Origin: Xanthobacter aminoxidans
Lineage (GTDB): Bacteria; Pseudomonadota; Alphaproteobacteria; Rhizobiales; Xanthobacteraceae
Length of the DNA: 64,000 nucleotides
NCBI RefSeq assembly: GCF_023571765.1
Contig: NZ_JAMJXC010000003.1
Location: 62,001 to 126,000 of the forward strand
Direction of reading: 5' to 3'
The notes beneath the pieces were generated by a model that saw only the letters and a program-made list of their open reading frames with translations, was not told the DNA's origin and did not search any database. Of the stretch, positions 1 to 8,736 are shown in pieces. Positions within the stretch are counted from its first letter, which is position 1. Every line of letters begins with the position of its first letter. The translations under genes were made by a program, and so were the position numbers.

Positions 1-755
1 AGGCCGCCGGAATAGCGCATGGGGTTCTTGCCATGCACGCCCTGCCAGTAGGACATGGGCGAGCCCGCCACCATGCAGGGGCCGAACAGGTCCGGCCGCA
101 GCATCGCCACCATCAGCGTCTGGTAGCCGGCCTGGCAATTGCCGATGGCGAAGGTAGGCGGCGCCTCCGGGTGCATCTGCCGGATCCGCTCGAAGAAGGA
201 GACCTGCCCTTCCACCACGTCGAGGAAGGTCTGCCCCGGTTCCGGCTCGGCGGCGAAGCCGATGAAGTAGACCGGATGCCCGGTGCCCAGCGCCTCGCCG
301 ATCTCGCTCTCGGTCTTGAACCCGCCGATGCCCGGCCCCTGCCCGGCGCGCGGGTCCACCACCACCACCGGCCGCTTCCGCGGGTCCACCACCACTCCGG
401 CGGGGGGGACGATGCGGGACAGGGAGTAGTTGATGGGCCGCGGCAGCGCCCGCCCGCTCACCAGCACCTCATGGTCGAAGGAGAGCACCGTCGCCATGGG
501 GCGTGAGGTCATATCGTGCTGCTCGTTCCCCCTCCGGCGGAGGAGATCGAGGAAGAGGACCTGGCGCTGGGTGGCGTCCACGAGGTAGGCGCCGAGAGGT
601 CCGCCCTGACTCGCACCTGAACCCATGCCGAACTGTGGGTTGAATGCCGGTGAAAGTCCCTTCTGGAATGCCGACATCGCGGCGTTCGGGTCGAACGGCA
701 GCAGGTTCTGGAAGGGGGAAAGGACAGGGGAGGGGGCAGGCGTATCGGCGGCCAT
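1..755 (-). CDS. DUF3141 domain protein (PHA synthase-like alpha/beta hydrolase), 5' part only
   Basis: The reading frame runs off the left edge, so only about 251 N-terminal codons are visible. The start ATG at 753-755 has a purine-rich GGGAG a few bases upstream. The translation opens MAADTPAPSPVLSP and later contains RPINYSLSRIVPP, PVVVVDPRAGQGPGIGGF and AIGNCQAGYQTLM. The last resembles a nucleophile elbow of alpha/beta hydrolases, but with Cys in the G-N-C-Q-A-G context, as in PHA synthase-like proteins. These features match the DUF3141 family, annotated as 3-hydroxyalkanoate synthetase-like proteins of uncertain function. The predicted role near polymer or acyl-CoA metabolism is inference. 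The catalytic Asp and His would lie beyond the window. Confidence 0.8.
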   Translation of the reverse strand, partial: MAADTPAPSPVLSPFQNLLPFDPNAAMSAFQKGLSPAFNPQFGMGSGASQGGPLGAYLVDATQRQVLFLDLLRRRGNEQHDMTSRPMATVLSFDHEVLVSGRALPRPINYSLSRIVPPAGVVVDPRKRPVVVVDPRAGQGPGIGGFKTESEIGEALGTGHPVYFIGFAAEPEPGQTFLDVVEGQVSFFERIRQMHPEAPPTFAIGNCQAGYQTLMVAMLRPDLFGPCMVAGSPMSYWQGVHGKNPMRYSGG

Positions 756-1071
756 GACGGGCTCCCGTCTCTCGCCGGCCCAACGATTGCGACAGGCCGG
801 ACGTTGCTTTCGCACGTGCGAATGGCCGCAGCTAAGGTCCCGTCTCTCCCTCGGGTCAATTCCGTTGATCTACGGGTGCGGGAGCATCCGTATCTATCCG
901 GAAAGCCAGCGAAATTTGATGTGGCGCAAGAATGGCGTGCATTCTGCTGCACTGCAGCCTGAATTGAGGTTCGCCGCTACCGAAAGCCGGCGTGCACCCT
1001 TGCCATTGCTGGATTGTCGAAATGGCGCCGAGAGCAAAATTTGCCCTGCAGCGGAAGGGCGCCCCGGCGCC
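756..1071. other. Non-coding gap between the DUF3141 start and the DUF2778 stop
   Basis: This stretch of about 316 bases should carry the promoter of the leftward DUF3141 gene. Open frames across it have composition unlike the neighbouring genes and no recognisable domain. A short self-complementary GC-rich stretch lies at 1057-1072, overlapping the stop of the DUF2778 gene; it lacks a T tract. No further element was recognised. Confidence 0.5.
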
Positions 1072-2376
1072 CTACTGGTCCCTGGGCTTCAGGAAGGACA
1101 GGAGGAAGTTCTCTTCCTTCTTGGGGCCATGCTTCAGCTCGGCCACCACCACCATCTTCTTCACCTCACCGCGTTTGAAGGCGGCAAGGAACTTGTCGTA
1201 GTCCTTGACCGACACGCAGCCGTTGGAATCTCCACGCGGACCAAGGAGATAGGGGTGGGCGAGGATGCCGGCGCGGCCGTACATCCGGCCGGTTCCGATC
1301 GGATTGAGGCGCACCGCCTCGATGCCGTGGAACAGGGATTCGCGCATGGTCAGCTGGTAGGTGTTGGGCGGGGTCGGGCCCACCATGCGCTTGTTGACGG
1401 CACGCACGTCGTCGAAGGTATCGCCGTAGCCAGAATGGGCTTCCAGCCGATCCCCGTTCGGCATGTAAACGACCTTGGCCTTGATGTCGTAGATGGCATA
1501 GCCGCTGCCGGGCGTTGGCAGTGCCGGCTCATCCTCTGAGAGCGTCGGCGTCTCTGGAGCCGGGGCCTGGCTGCCGGGGACGGCAGAGGGCGTGTCGGTC
1601 AGGGAGGCGTCGGGCAGGGAGGCATAGGCGAGGCGCTGGTTCGGCATGGCCGGCTTGCGCAGGGGCAGGGGCACCGCGCCCTGGTCAAACTGTTCCAGCG
1701 CCTTGATTCCGTCAGCGGCAGCCACCTGGTTCCGGTTCAGTGGATTGGCCATGGGCAGCGGCACGACGCGGCCGGTGAGGCGCGCGGAATTGTCCGACGG
1801 TCCAGGCCCGGCGGCAAAGGACCGGCCATCAATGGCCACGTTGGTCAGGTAGATGCTGCCCGGATCGACGCCCAGCGCGCCGGAGCCGACGACGAGCGAA
1901 ATCTCGGTCACGGTCGTTCCCGCGGCCGCCATGCTGAGCTCGCGGACGAGGGGGCGGTTGACGATCTGGGGCGGCGGTGCGGAGACGCCGAACGCGAACG
2001 AGCCTTGCGTGTACCAGACGGCCCCTGCGGCAACCATCAGGCCGGCGACGACGCCCGTGCCGATGCCGACGAGTGTGCCGCGGCGGGACGTGCTGCGCGG
2101 CCGGGGATCCGAGGCGTGGGGGTCGTAGTCGGAGGCATCGACCTCCTCCTCGTGGACGTGCGGCGTCCAGTGCCAGTCGGCCCGGTCATGCCAGTCGGCA
2201 TGGGGATCAGCGTCGTCGCGGTCCCATTCACCGTGGTCGCGCAAGCCTGCGTCATGGCCCGCGCGCGCGTCATGATCGCTCGCGTCGTCCTGCCAAGCCG
2301 CGTATTCCTGCCGGTCCGAGTGCCTCATGGTCCCCGCTATCAGCGCTGCCGGTCGGTACCGGCTCCGTTCGTCCAT
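1072..2376 (-). CDS. Membrane-anchored DUF2778 protein (L,D-transpeptidase-like) with a His/Asp-rich N-terminus
   Basis: The 434-residue protein has three visible parts. Residues about 17-90 are extremely rich in His and Asp. One membrane segment lies at about 101-121. A Pro-rich periplasmic linker leads to a C-terminal DUF2778 domain (about 290-434) with an HPYLLGPRGDSNGCVSV motif, His374 and Cys387. DUF2778 domains belong to the L,D-transpeptidase fold (for example the type VI effector Tlde1), so peptidoglycan cross-link editing in the periplasm is the likely role. The frame is open upstream to 2553, but the ATG at 2374-2376 is preceded by GAGGGA at proper spacing. No secretion-system genes are adjacent, so a housekeeping wall enzyme is more likely than an effector. 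The His/Asp-rich cytoplasmic region is unusual. Confidence 0.8.
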   Translation of the reverse strand: MDERSRYRPAALIAGTMRHSDRQEYAAWQDDASDHDARAGHDAGLRDHGEWDRDDADPHADWHDRADWHWTPHVHEEEVDASDYDPHASDPRPRSTSRRGTLVGIGTGVVAGLMVAAGAVWYTQGSFAFGVSAPPPQIVNRPLVRELSMAAAGTTVTEISLVVGSGALGVDPGSIYLTNVAIDGRSFAAGPGPSDNSARLTGRVVPLPMANPLNRNQVAAADGIKALEQFDQGAVPLPLRKPAMPNQRLAYASLPDASLTDTPSAVPGSQAPAPETPTLSEDEPALPTPGSGYAIYDIKAKVVYMPNGDRLEAHSGYGDTFDDVRAVNKRMVGPTPPNTYQLTMRESLFHGIEAVRLNPIGTGRMYGRAGILAHPYLLGPRGDSNGCVSVKDYDKFLAAFKRGEVKKMVVVAELKHGPKKEENFLLSFLKPRDQ

Positions 2377-2668
2377 CGCAGGGTCCCTCGGTCTAACGCA
2401 TCGCACAAACCTTGCCCGGTTCGGATATTCTCCGACCGACCACCGGCTCAGAACGCTGCGCCCGCGCGGCCCCGCCGCACATTCCCGCCAGCCCTGCAAC
2501 CTTGCCGAAATTCGGTTTCTTTTCCCTTTACGCCCCACGCTAGACCAGATCACGACGGCGAGAACAAGGCCGTTCGCACGGAAACTTTACCAAGGGAACG
2601 CCGTCTTGGCGAGGGGCGAGCATGACGTTGCGTCATCTGCGCAGCCCCCTCCCGAGGCCCTTCATTCT

Positions 2669-3295
2669 TCAGGATCCGGCTTGCGCTAGGATGTCCTTCA
2701 GCACGGGTGCGACACCGGCGCGGAAGGCGCGAACCGCGTCGCGGACGATGGGGTCGAGATCCTCCGGCGTCGTGGTGCCGTACACGTAGCGGCGGATCGC
2801 AAGGTAGAAAATGCGCCCGTGCAGGCCCCAGAACAGCTCGGCCTCGCGTTCGCTGACCGGAATTTCGCCGGGGGCCGGCAGCTTCAGCTCTGCCCTGAGC
2901 TCGGCGCAGGCGGGCAGGATGATCTGGTCGCGGACGATCATGAGGTAGCGGCTGGTGATGTCGAACGACTTGAGGCCTGAAAAGGCGAAGATTCGCACCC
3001 AGTGGTAGTCGAAAACCTGCTCGACATATTCGAGGTAGAATTGCGTGAGCCGCGCCTCCAGCGGCTTGGATCGGTCGGTCACGAGAGGCGCCCAGTCCGC
3101 CTTCCAGCGGCTGAGATAGACGTGCTCGTAGACCCGCTCGATGAGCGCTTCCTTGGAAGGGATGTAGCGGTAGATGGCGGAATGGGTGATTCCCATCCGC
3201 TTCGCCAGCTCGCGCGTCTGTCCCTCGAATCCGTGCTCGGCGAAGAAGCGCACGGCTTCCTCGATGATCGCCTGTTCGCGGTCGGCCGCCCGCAT
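2669..3295 (-). CDS. TetR-family transcriptional regulator
   Basis: This encodes a 208-residue protein from the ATG at 3293-3295. The N-terminal helix-turn-helix (about residues 8-52) contains the typical GFEGQTRELAKRMGITHSAI and YRYIPSKEAL segments. The C-terminal ligand domain is helical and family-specific. The frame stays open upstream, and in-frame TTG codons at 3350-3352 and 3365-3367 could add a basic Pro-rich leader of about 20 residues. The ATG itself has no clear ribosome binding site, so the exact start is uncertain. It is divergent from the molybdenum hydroxylase operon, with a perfect palindrome between them. It probably represses that operon and releases on binding the substrate or a product (inference). 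Confidence 0.85.
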   Translation of the reverse strand: MRAADREQAIIEEAVRFFAEHGFEGQTRELAKRMGITHSAIYRYIPSKEALIERVYEHVYLSRWKADWAPLVTDRSKPLEARLTQFYLEYVEQVFDYHWVRIFAFSGLKSFDITSRYLMIVRDQIILPACAELRAELKLPAPGEIPVSEREAELFWGLHGRIFYLAIRRYVYGTTTPEDLDPIVRDAVRAFRAGVAPVLKDILAQAGS

Positions 3296-3608
3296 GTGCT
3301 GGCGACGGGGGCGGGCGGGCGGCGGCGGCTTCTGGTCGGGCGTGGGCTTCAAGGCGAGTCCGTTCAACGCATGGGCCGGGCGCCCACCGTCCTGCGATAG
3401 CGCAACCTTCCCGCGCCACCAAGGGTCTCCGAGCGCGGCGACGCCCGCTCCCACGTCGCGGCGGCAGCTCCTGTGGCGCGTGAAGTCGAGGAAAAGGTGA
3501 GGGAAGGCAACAATCATATATCCGGGTGGGAATAGCGTCGCGCTGCACTGCAATGATTTCCCTGCCAGCGCTTTTCCCAAGCACTTCGCCAATGGTCGCA
3601 CAGCACTA
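3296..3608. other. Upstream region of the TetR gene
   Basis: This holds possible alternative N-terminal codons of the TetR gene (up to about 3367) and then untranslated sequence up to the divergent promoter. The frame is open through the region, but its translation beyond the basic Pro-rich leader shows no domain. No other gene or RNA was recognised. Confidence 0.4.
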
Positions 3609-3637
3609 TTGACAGGCACATCGGCCTGATATCATGT
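3609..3637 (+). promoter_or_regulatory. Putative sigma-70 promoter of the hydroxylase operon
   Basis: A perfect TTGACA lies at 3609-3614. A -10-like TATCAT lies at 3630-3635 with 15-bp spacing, and TCATGT lies at 17-bp spacing. The predicted start of transcription falls inside or next to the adjacent palindrome, giving a leader of about 50 bases. This is a sequence-only prediction. Confidence 0.5.
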
Positions 3638-3638
3638 T

Positions 3639-3654
3639 GTGACCAAGTGGTCAC
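3639..3654. promoter_or_regulatory. 16-bp perfect palindrome, likely TetR operator
   Basis: GTGACCA and TGGTCAC arms of 7 bp are separated by AG. The site lies between the TetR gene and the operon start, immediately downstream of the -10 region. A repressor bound here would block transcription of the operon. Binding by this particular TetR is inferred from position. Confidence 0.6.
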
Positions 3655-3691
3655 TAAAATGAAGCCACGCTCGACCGGGAGGAACCTGCCC

Positions 3692-4552
3692 TTGAAAGCC
3701 CGCGCTTTCGCCTATGCGCGTCCGTCGAGCCTTGCCGAGGCGCATGCCGCCTTTGCCGGGGCCGATGGGGATGCAAGCTTCATCTCCGGCGGGCAGAGCC
3801 TCGTGCCGGCGCTGGCGATGCGGCTGCAGGCGCCGCAGGTGCTGATCGACCTCTCCGCGATTCCCGAGATGCGCGGCGTGCGGCTGGACGGGGAAACCCT
3901 GCGCATCGGCGCGCTCACCCGCCATGCCGAAACGCTGACCGAGCCGCTGATCCGGGCCCATGCGCCGCTGCTTGCGGCCGCCGCGCCTTTCGTCGCCCAT
4001 CCCGCCATCCGCAATCGCGGCACGGTCGGCGGCAGCGTGGCGCTGGCCGATCCGGCCTCCGAATTCCCGGCCATGATGCTGGCGATGGGCGCCGAGATGG
4101 AAATCTCCGGGGTCGACGGCATGCGCCGCGTCGCCGCCGATGACTTCTTTCAGGACCTCTACCAGACCGCCATCGAGCCCGGGGAAATCCTCGTGGCGCT
4201 GCATGTGCCGGCCGCCGGGCCGCGCCATGTCTGTGCCTTCGACGAGATGGCGCGACGTCGTGGCGACTACGCCATGGTCGGCGGCGGCATCCTCGCCGAG
4301 CGTGACGGCGCGGTGATCGTGAACCCGCGCATCGCTCTCTTTTCGGTCGGCCCGACGCCGGTGCGCGCCCGCAATGCCGAGGCGGAGATTGCCGGCAAGG
4401 CGCTCGATGCCGACACCATCGCCGCCGCCCAGCGCGCGCTCGATGCCGACATCGATCCACTGGACGACGCCGAAATTCCTGCCGCCATGCGCCGCCACCT
4501 CGCGCGCGTCCTGCTCGGGCGTCTGCTGCGCAAGCTGGAGACCTGCTCATGA
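3692..4552 (+). CDS. Molybdenum hydroxylase FAD-binding (medium) subunit, CoxM-like
   Basis: This encodes a 286-residue protein from a TTG start. That TTG is chosen because GGGAGGA precedes it by eight bases and the family begins with K-A-R-A-F-x-Y at this point; an ATG at 3659 and a GTG at 3647 are upstream alternatives. The FAD PCMH-type domain shows ISGGQSLVPALAMR near the N-terminus and HPAIRNRGTVGGSVALADP around residues 105-125. A CO dehydrogenase flavoprotein C-terminal domain follows. The subunit passes electrons from the 2Fe-2S subunit through FAD to the acceptor. It overlaps the start of the next gene by four bases and is the first gene of the operon. Confidence 0.9.
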   Translation: MKARAFAYARPSSLAEAHAAFAGADGDASFISGGQSLVPALAMRLQAPQVLIDLSAIPEMRGVRLDGETLRIGALTRHAETLTEPLIRAHAPLLAAAAPFVAHPAIRNRGTVGGSVALADPASEFPAMMLAMGAEMEISGVDGMRRVAADDFFQDLYQTAIEPGEILVALHVPAAGPRHVCAFDEMARRRGDYAMVGGGILAERDGAVIVNPRIALFSVGPTPVRARNAEAEIAGKALDADTIAAAQRALDADIDPLDDAEIPAAMRRHLARVLLGRLLRKLETCS

Positions 4553-5046
4553 ATATGATGGCGGGCACCGTCCCCCTCTCCCTCACCGTCAATGGCGAGG
4601 AGGTCGCGCGCATGGTCGCGCCGCGGACCACGCTGGCGGATTTCCTGCGCACGGATCTCGAACTCACCGCCACCCATGTGGGCTGTGAGATGGGGGCCTG
4701 TGGCGCCTGCCTCGTGCTGCTGGATGGGGTGCCGGTGCATTCCTGCCTCGTCTTCGCTGTGCAGGCGCAGGGGCAGAGCGTCGAGACGGTGGAGGGGCTT
4801 GTCGCCAGCGGCGCGCTGGCGCCGCTCCAGCAGGCCTTCCATGAGCGCAACGCGCTGCAATGCGGCTTCTGCACGCCGGGCATGCTGGTGAACGCCCATG
4901 CCCTGATCGCCCGCGGTAGCGTGCCGGATCGCGAGGAAATTCGCGACGCGATCTCCGGCAATTACTGCCGCTGCACCGGCTACGAGGCCATCGTCGACGC
5001 CATCGAGGCGGCTGCCCGCAAGGCGAACGGGGAGGGTGCGGAATGA
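4549..5046 (+). CDS. Molybdenum hydroxylase 2Fe-2S (small) subunit, CoxS-like
   Basis: The 165-residue protein has the two-cluster architecture of the family. A plant-ferredoxin-type cluster is set by Cys46, Cys51, Cys54 and Cys66 (GCEMGACGAC). An all-helical second domain carries QCGFCTPG (Cys105, Cys108) and CRCTGY (Cys140, Cys142). It wires the molybdenum centre to FAD. The length is normal for the family. The start overlaps the end of the FAD subunit, and the stop overlaps the start of the large subunit, so the three are translationally coupled. Confidence 0.93.
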   Translation: MNMMAGTVPLSLTVNGEEVARMVAPRTTLADFLRTDLELTATHVGCEMGACGACLVLLDGVPVHSCLVFAVQAQGQSVETVEGLVASGALAPLQQAFHERNALQCGFCTPGMLVNAHALIARGSVPDREEIRDAISGNYCRCTGYEAIVDAIEAAARKANGEGAE

Positions 5047-7436
5047 ATGCCCCCTTCGACCGTCCGCTCGGCGCGGCGCCCCATCTTGAGCCGGGCGTTC
5101 ATGTGGGCCGTCCGCTACCGCGCCCCAATGCCAAGCGGCTGGTGGCCGGGCGGGGCAACTATGTCACCGACATGAAGCGGCCGCGCATGCTGCATGCGGC
5201 CTTCGTGCGCTCGCCCTTCGCCCATGCCCGCATTGTGCGCATCGACGTGGAGGCCGCCCGCGCGGCGCCCGGCGTTGCTCTGGTGGCGACGGGGGAGGAC
5301 CTTGCGAAGCTGTGTACGCCGTGGGTGGGCACGCTCGACCATTTCAAGGGCATGAAGTCCGAGCCCCAGCTTCCGCTGCCCCTCGAGCGGGTGACATGGA
5401 GCGGGCAGGCGGTGGTCGCCGTGGTGGCGGAAAGCCGTGCTGCCGCCGAGGACGCCTGCGAACTGGTGGAGATCGAGTATGAGGACCTGCCCGTCCTCGC
5501 CGATCTCGACACGGCGCTGGCGCCCGACGCCCCGCGTCTCGTGGAGGGCTTCGCCGACAATCTGTGCTTCCGCTCAGCTCTGGAGAGCGGCGCGGTCGAC
5601 GACCTCTTCGCCTCTGCCGCGCATGTCGTGGAGGCGGACCTCGCCTTCGGCCGCCACACGGGCGTGACGCTGGAGCCGCGCGCGATCATCGCCGACTACG
5701 ATGCCAGCGAGCACGCCCTCACCGTCCATCATGGCACCCAGACGCCGTTCCAGTTCCAGGACCTCTATTCCCGCCACTATGGCATTCCCGAAGCCCGCGT
5801 GCGGGTGGCGGCGCCGGACGTGGGCGGCTCGTTCGGCGTGAAGCTGCATGTCTATCACGAGGACATGGCGGTCATCGGCCTGTCCATGCTGGCGGGCCGG
5901 CCGGTGAAATACGTGGTGGACCGGCTGGAGGCCTTCGTCTCCGACATCCACGCCCGCGATCATCGCGTGAAGGCGAAGGCGGCGGTGGGCGCGGACGGCC
6001 GCATCCTCGCCATGGCGGTGGAGGACGAGACCGCCATCGGCGCCTTCTCCACCTATCCTCGCACCAGTGCGGTGGAGGGCAACCAGGTCATCCGCCTCAT
6101 CGGCGCGCCCTACCGGCTGGAGGCCTACCGCGCCGATCTGAAAGTGGTGTTCCAGAATAAGACGCAGACGAGCCAGTATCGGGCGGTGGGCCATCCCATC
6201 GCCTGCGCCGTGACCGAGCATCTGATGGAGAAGGCCGCCGCCGCGACCGGGCTCGACCCGTTCGAGGTGCGCGCGCGCAACCTCATCTCGGACGACGCCT
6301 ATCCCTGCCAGTCCCTCACCGGCTTCAAGTTCGAGCAGCTCTCCCATGAGGCCTGCCTCGCGAAGCTCAAGACGCTGATGGACTATGACCGCCTGCGCGC
6401 CGAGCAGGCGGAGCTGTGCGCCCGCGGCATCCATCGCGGCATCGGCATCGCCGCCTTCGTCGAGATCACCAATCCCACGCCCGCTTTCTACGGCATCGGC
6501 GGTGCGCGCATCTCGGCGCAGGACGGGGCGGTCATCAAGATCACCCCGTCCGGCGAGGTGCGCTGCCTGATTTCGGTGACGGAGCAGGGGCAGGGCACCG
6601 AGGCCATCATCGGCCAGATCGTCGCCGATTATCTCGGCGTGTCCCGGGATATCGTGCGGGTCATCACCGGCGACACCGAGGTGACGCCCCACGGCGGCGC
6701 CACCTGGGCCTGCCGCGGTGCCGGGATCGGCGGCGAGACGGCCCTTCAGGCTGCGAAGAAGCTCAAGGCCAACGTGCTGAACGTGGCCGCCGCCATCCTC
6801 CAGGCGCAGCCGGGCGACCTCGATCTCGTCGATGCCGAGGTGGTGGACAAGGCGGGCGGCACGGTGCGCCTCAGCCTCGCCGAGGTCGCGCGCATCGCCT
6901 ATTTCCGCTCCGACACGCTGCCGCCGGGCACCGACGCGCAGCTCACGGTTGCGCATCACTATGCGCCTTCCGGCTACCCCTTCGCCTTCACCAACGGCAT
7001 CCACGGCTGCCATGTGGAGGTGGATGCGGAGATAGGGCTCGTCAAAATCCTCAAGCACTTCGTGGTGGAGGATTGCGGCCGCATCATCAACCCGCTCCTC
7101 GTGGAGGAGCAGGTGCGCGGCGGCGTGGTGCAGGGGCTCGGCGCCGCCTTCTTCGAGGAATGCCGCTACGACGAGGCCGGCCAGCTCGTGAACGGCTCGC
7201 TCGCCGATTATCTCGTGCCCATGTCCTGCGAGATGCCGGACATCGTCATCGCCCATATGGAAACGCCGACCCGCGACACCGAGCTTGGTGCCAAGGGCTG
7301 TGGGGAGGCGGGCACCGCCGCGTCGTCCGCCGCCGCGCTCAACGCGGTCAACGACGCCCTCGCGCCGCTGGGCGCCGAGCTGACCCAGATTCCCATGACC
7401 CCCGCGCGCATCCTGAAAGCGCTCGGCGCCTACTGA
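5043..7436 (+). CDS. Molybdenum hydroxylase molybdopterin-binding (large) subunit, xanthine dehydrogenase family
   Basis: The 797-residue protein has the a/b hammerhead domain near the N-terminus (residues about 20-130) and the two molybdopterin-binding domains after it. The presumed base Glu755 lies in KGCGEAGTAAS near the C-terminus. The active-site loop reads QYRAVGHP at residues 378-385. It therefore has neither the AYRCSFR of form I CO dehydrogenase nor the AYRGAGR of form II. Hydroxylation of an organic substrate, probably an N-heterocycle or aromatic, is more likely than CO oxidation. The substrate cannot be read from the sequence. It is cytoplasmic: no signal peptide is seen, and it sits next to an importer operon. 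Confidence 0.9.
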   Translation: MNAPFDRPLGAAPHLEPGVHVGRPLPRPNAKRLVAGRGNYVTDMKRPRMLHAAFVRSPFAHARIVRIDVEAARAAPGVALVATGEDLAKLCTPWVGTLDHFKGMKSEPQLPLPLERVTWSGQAVVAVVAESRAAAEDACELVEIEYEDLPVLADLDTALAPDAPRLVEGFADNLCFRSALESGAVDDLFASAAHVVEADLAFGRHTGVTLEPRAIIADYDASEHALTVHHGTQTPFQFQDLYSRHYGIPEARVRVAAPDVGGSFGVKLHVYHEDMAVIGLSMLAGRPVKYVVDRLEAFVSDIHARDHRVKAKAAVGADGRILAMAVEDETAIGAFSTYPRTSAVEGNQVIRLIGAPYRLEAYRADLKVVFQNKTQTSQYRAVGHPIACAVTEHLMEKAAAATGLDPFEVRARNLISDDAYPCQSLTGFKFEQLSHEACLAKLKTLMDYDRLRAEQAELCARGIHRGIGIAAFVEITNPTPAFYGIGGARISAQDGAVIKITPSGEVRCLISVTEQGQGTEAIIGQIVADYLGVSRDIVRVITGDTEVTPHGGATWACRGAGIGGETALQAAKKLKANVLNVAAAILQAQPGDLDLVDAEVVDKAGGTVRLSLAEVARIAYFRSDTLPPGTDAQLTVAHHYAPSGYPFAFTNGIHGCHVEVDAEIGLVKILKHFVVEDCGRIINPLLVEEQVRGGVVQGLGAAFFEECRYDEAGQLVNGSLADYLVPMSCEMPDIVIAHMETPTRDTELGAKGCGEAGTAASSAAALNAVNDALAPLGAELTQIPMTPARILKALGAY

Positions 7437-7479
7437 CGACCGCCCACAGCCAAAAAACAAGACACACCGGGAGGATTTC

Positions 7480-8727
7480 ATGACCAAGCGGACCGACCAT
7501 CCCCTCTCCAGCGTATCCCGTCGCACGGTGCTTGCCGGCCTCGGTGCCGCGGGCGTCGGCCTCATCGCTTCGCCGGCCCTTGTGCGGGCGCAGGCGGAGA
7601 CCATCCGCATCGGCTTCCCCACCCCGCTCACCGGCCCCTTCGGCGCCGAGGCGAAGGACCAGGTGAAGAGCGCGGAACTCGCCGTGAAGCTCGTCAATGA
7701 CAAGGGCGGCATTGCCGGCCGCAAGGTCGAACTGCTGGTCCGCGACGACAAGCTGAACGCCGGCGAGGCCGCCACCCGCACCCTTGAGCTGATCGAGAAG
7801 GACAAGGTTCACGCGGTGGTCGGGGCGCTCTCCAGTGCCGTTCAGCTCGCGGTGAACGAAGTGACGCGCGCCCGTGGCGTCATCTACGTCTCCATCAGCC
7901 AGTCCGACACCATCAACGAGGTGAAGGACTTCTCGAAGTACACCTTCCACGAGGCGCTCAATCCGCGCATGACCACGGCCGCCGTGGCGCGGGCGACCTT
8001 CAAGAAGGGCTCGAAGGTGGCCCTGCTCGGCGCCGACTACGCCTATGGCCACGAGATGATCCGCGGCTTCAAGCGCGCCGCCGGCGAACTCGGCGCCGAG
8101 ATCGTCGGCGAGATCCTCCACCCCTTCGGCGCGGCGGACTATTCCACGCTGATGCCCCGCATCCGCGCGCTCAAGCCGGACATCCTCGCCATCTGCAACT
8201 TCGGTCGTGACCAGGCCAACTCCATCAAGCAGGCCAACGACTTCGGCATGAAGAAGCAGATGCAGATCGTGGTGCCCGTGCTGCTGCACAACCAGCGCAT
8301 CGCCGTGGCGCCCGACGTGTTCGAGGGCATCATCGGCGGCGCCAACTATTACTGGGCGCTGGAGAGCACCATCCCCTCCGCCAAGACCTTCAACGACGCC
8401 TACAAGGCGGCGTACGGCTCGCTTCCGACCGATTACGGGGCCTACGGGTTCACGGGCGTCTCTGCGCTGCTCCTGGCCATGGCGAAGGCCGGCGGGACGG
8501 ACACGGACAAGGTGGTCGAGGCGCTGCAGGATTTGAAGTACGACGTGGCCAAGGGGCCGCAATACTTCCGCAAGTGCGACCACCAGTCGGTGCAATCGGT
8601 GCTGGTCCTGAAGTCCAAGGCCAAGGCCGACATGAAGAGTGAGCAGGACCTGTTCGACATCGTCGAGAACGTCCCCGGCTCCGAGCAGATGCTGCGCTCC
8701 TGCGGCGAACTGGGCTTCCCGACCTGA
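7480..8727 (+). CDS. Branched-chain amino acid-type ABC transporter substrate-binding protein
   Basis: The 415-residue periplasmic protein has a twin-arginine-like leader (SRRTVLAG, Arg14-Arg15) cleaved near residue 39 (AQA). The mature protein begins TIRIGFPTPLTGPFG and is a Peripla_BP_6/LivK-type type I fold. A ligand pocket for the transporter encoded downstream is expected. Members of this family bind amino acids, urea, amides or aromatic acids, so the name does not define the ligand. It lies 43 bases after the hydroxylase large subunit, and the substrate of the hydroxylase may be its ligand (inference). Confidence 0.9.
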   Translation: MTKRTDHPLSSVSRRTVLAGLGAAGVGLIASPALVRAQAETIRIGFPTPLTGPFGAEAKDQVKSAELAVKLVNDKGGIAGRKVELLVRDDKLNAGEAATRTLELIEKDKVHAVVGALSSAVQLAVNEVTRARGVIYVSISQSDTINEVKDFSKYTFHEALNPRMTTAAVARATFKKGSKVALLGADYAYGHEMIRGFKRAAGELGAEIVGEILHPFGAADYSTLMPRIRALKPDILAICNFGRDQANSIKQANDFGMKKQMQIVVPVLLHNQRIAVAPDVFEGIIGGANYYWALESTIPSAKTFNDAYKAAYGSLPTDYGAYGFTGVSALLLAMAKAGGTDTDKVVEALQDLKYDVAKGPQYFRKCDHQSVQSVLVLKSKAKADMKSEQDLFDIVENVPGSEQMLRSCGELGFPT

Positions 8728-8736
8728 GACCTGATC

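Noticed and set aside
1072-2376. Type VI secretion effector of the Tlde1 kind
   Set aside because: There is a membrane anchor and a cytoplasmic head, and no immunity gene or secretion genes are adjacent.
5043-7436. Carbon monoxide dehydrogenase as the function of the three hydroxylase genes
   Set aside because: The large subunit lacks the AYRCSFR loop with the copper-binding Cys; CoxG and CoxM/S similarity alone does not define CO oxidation.
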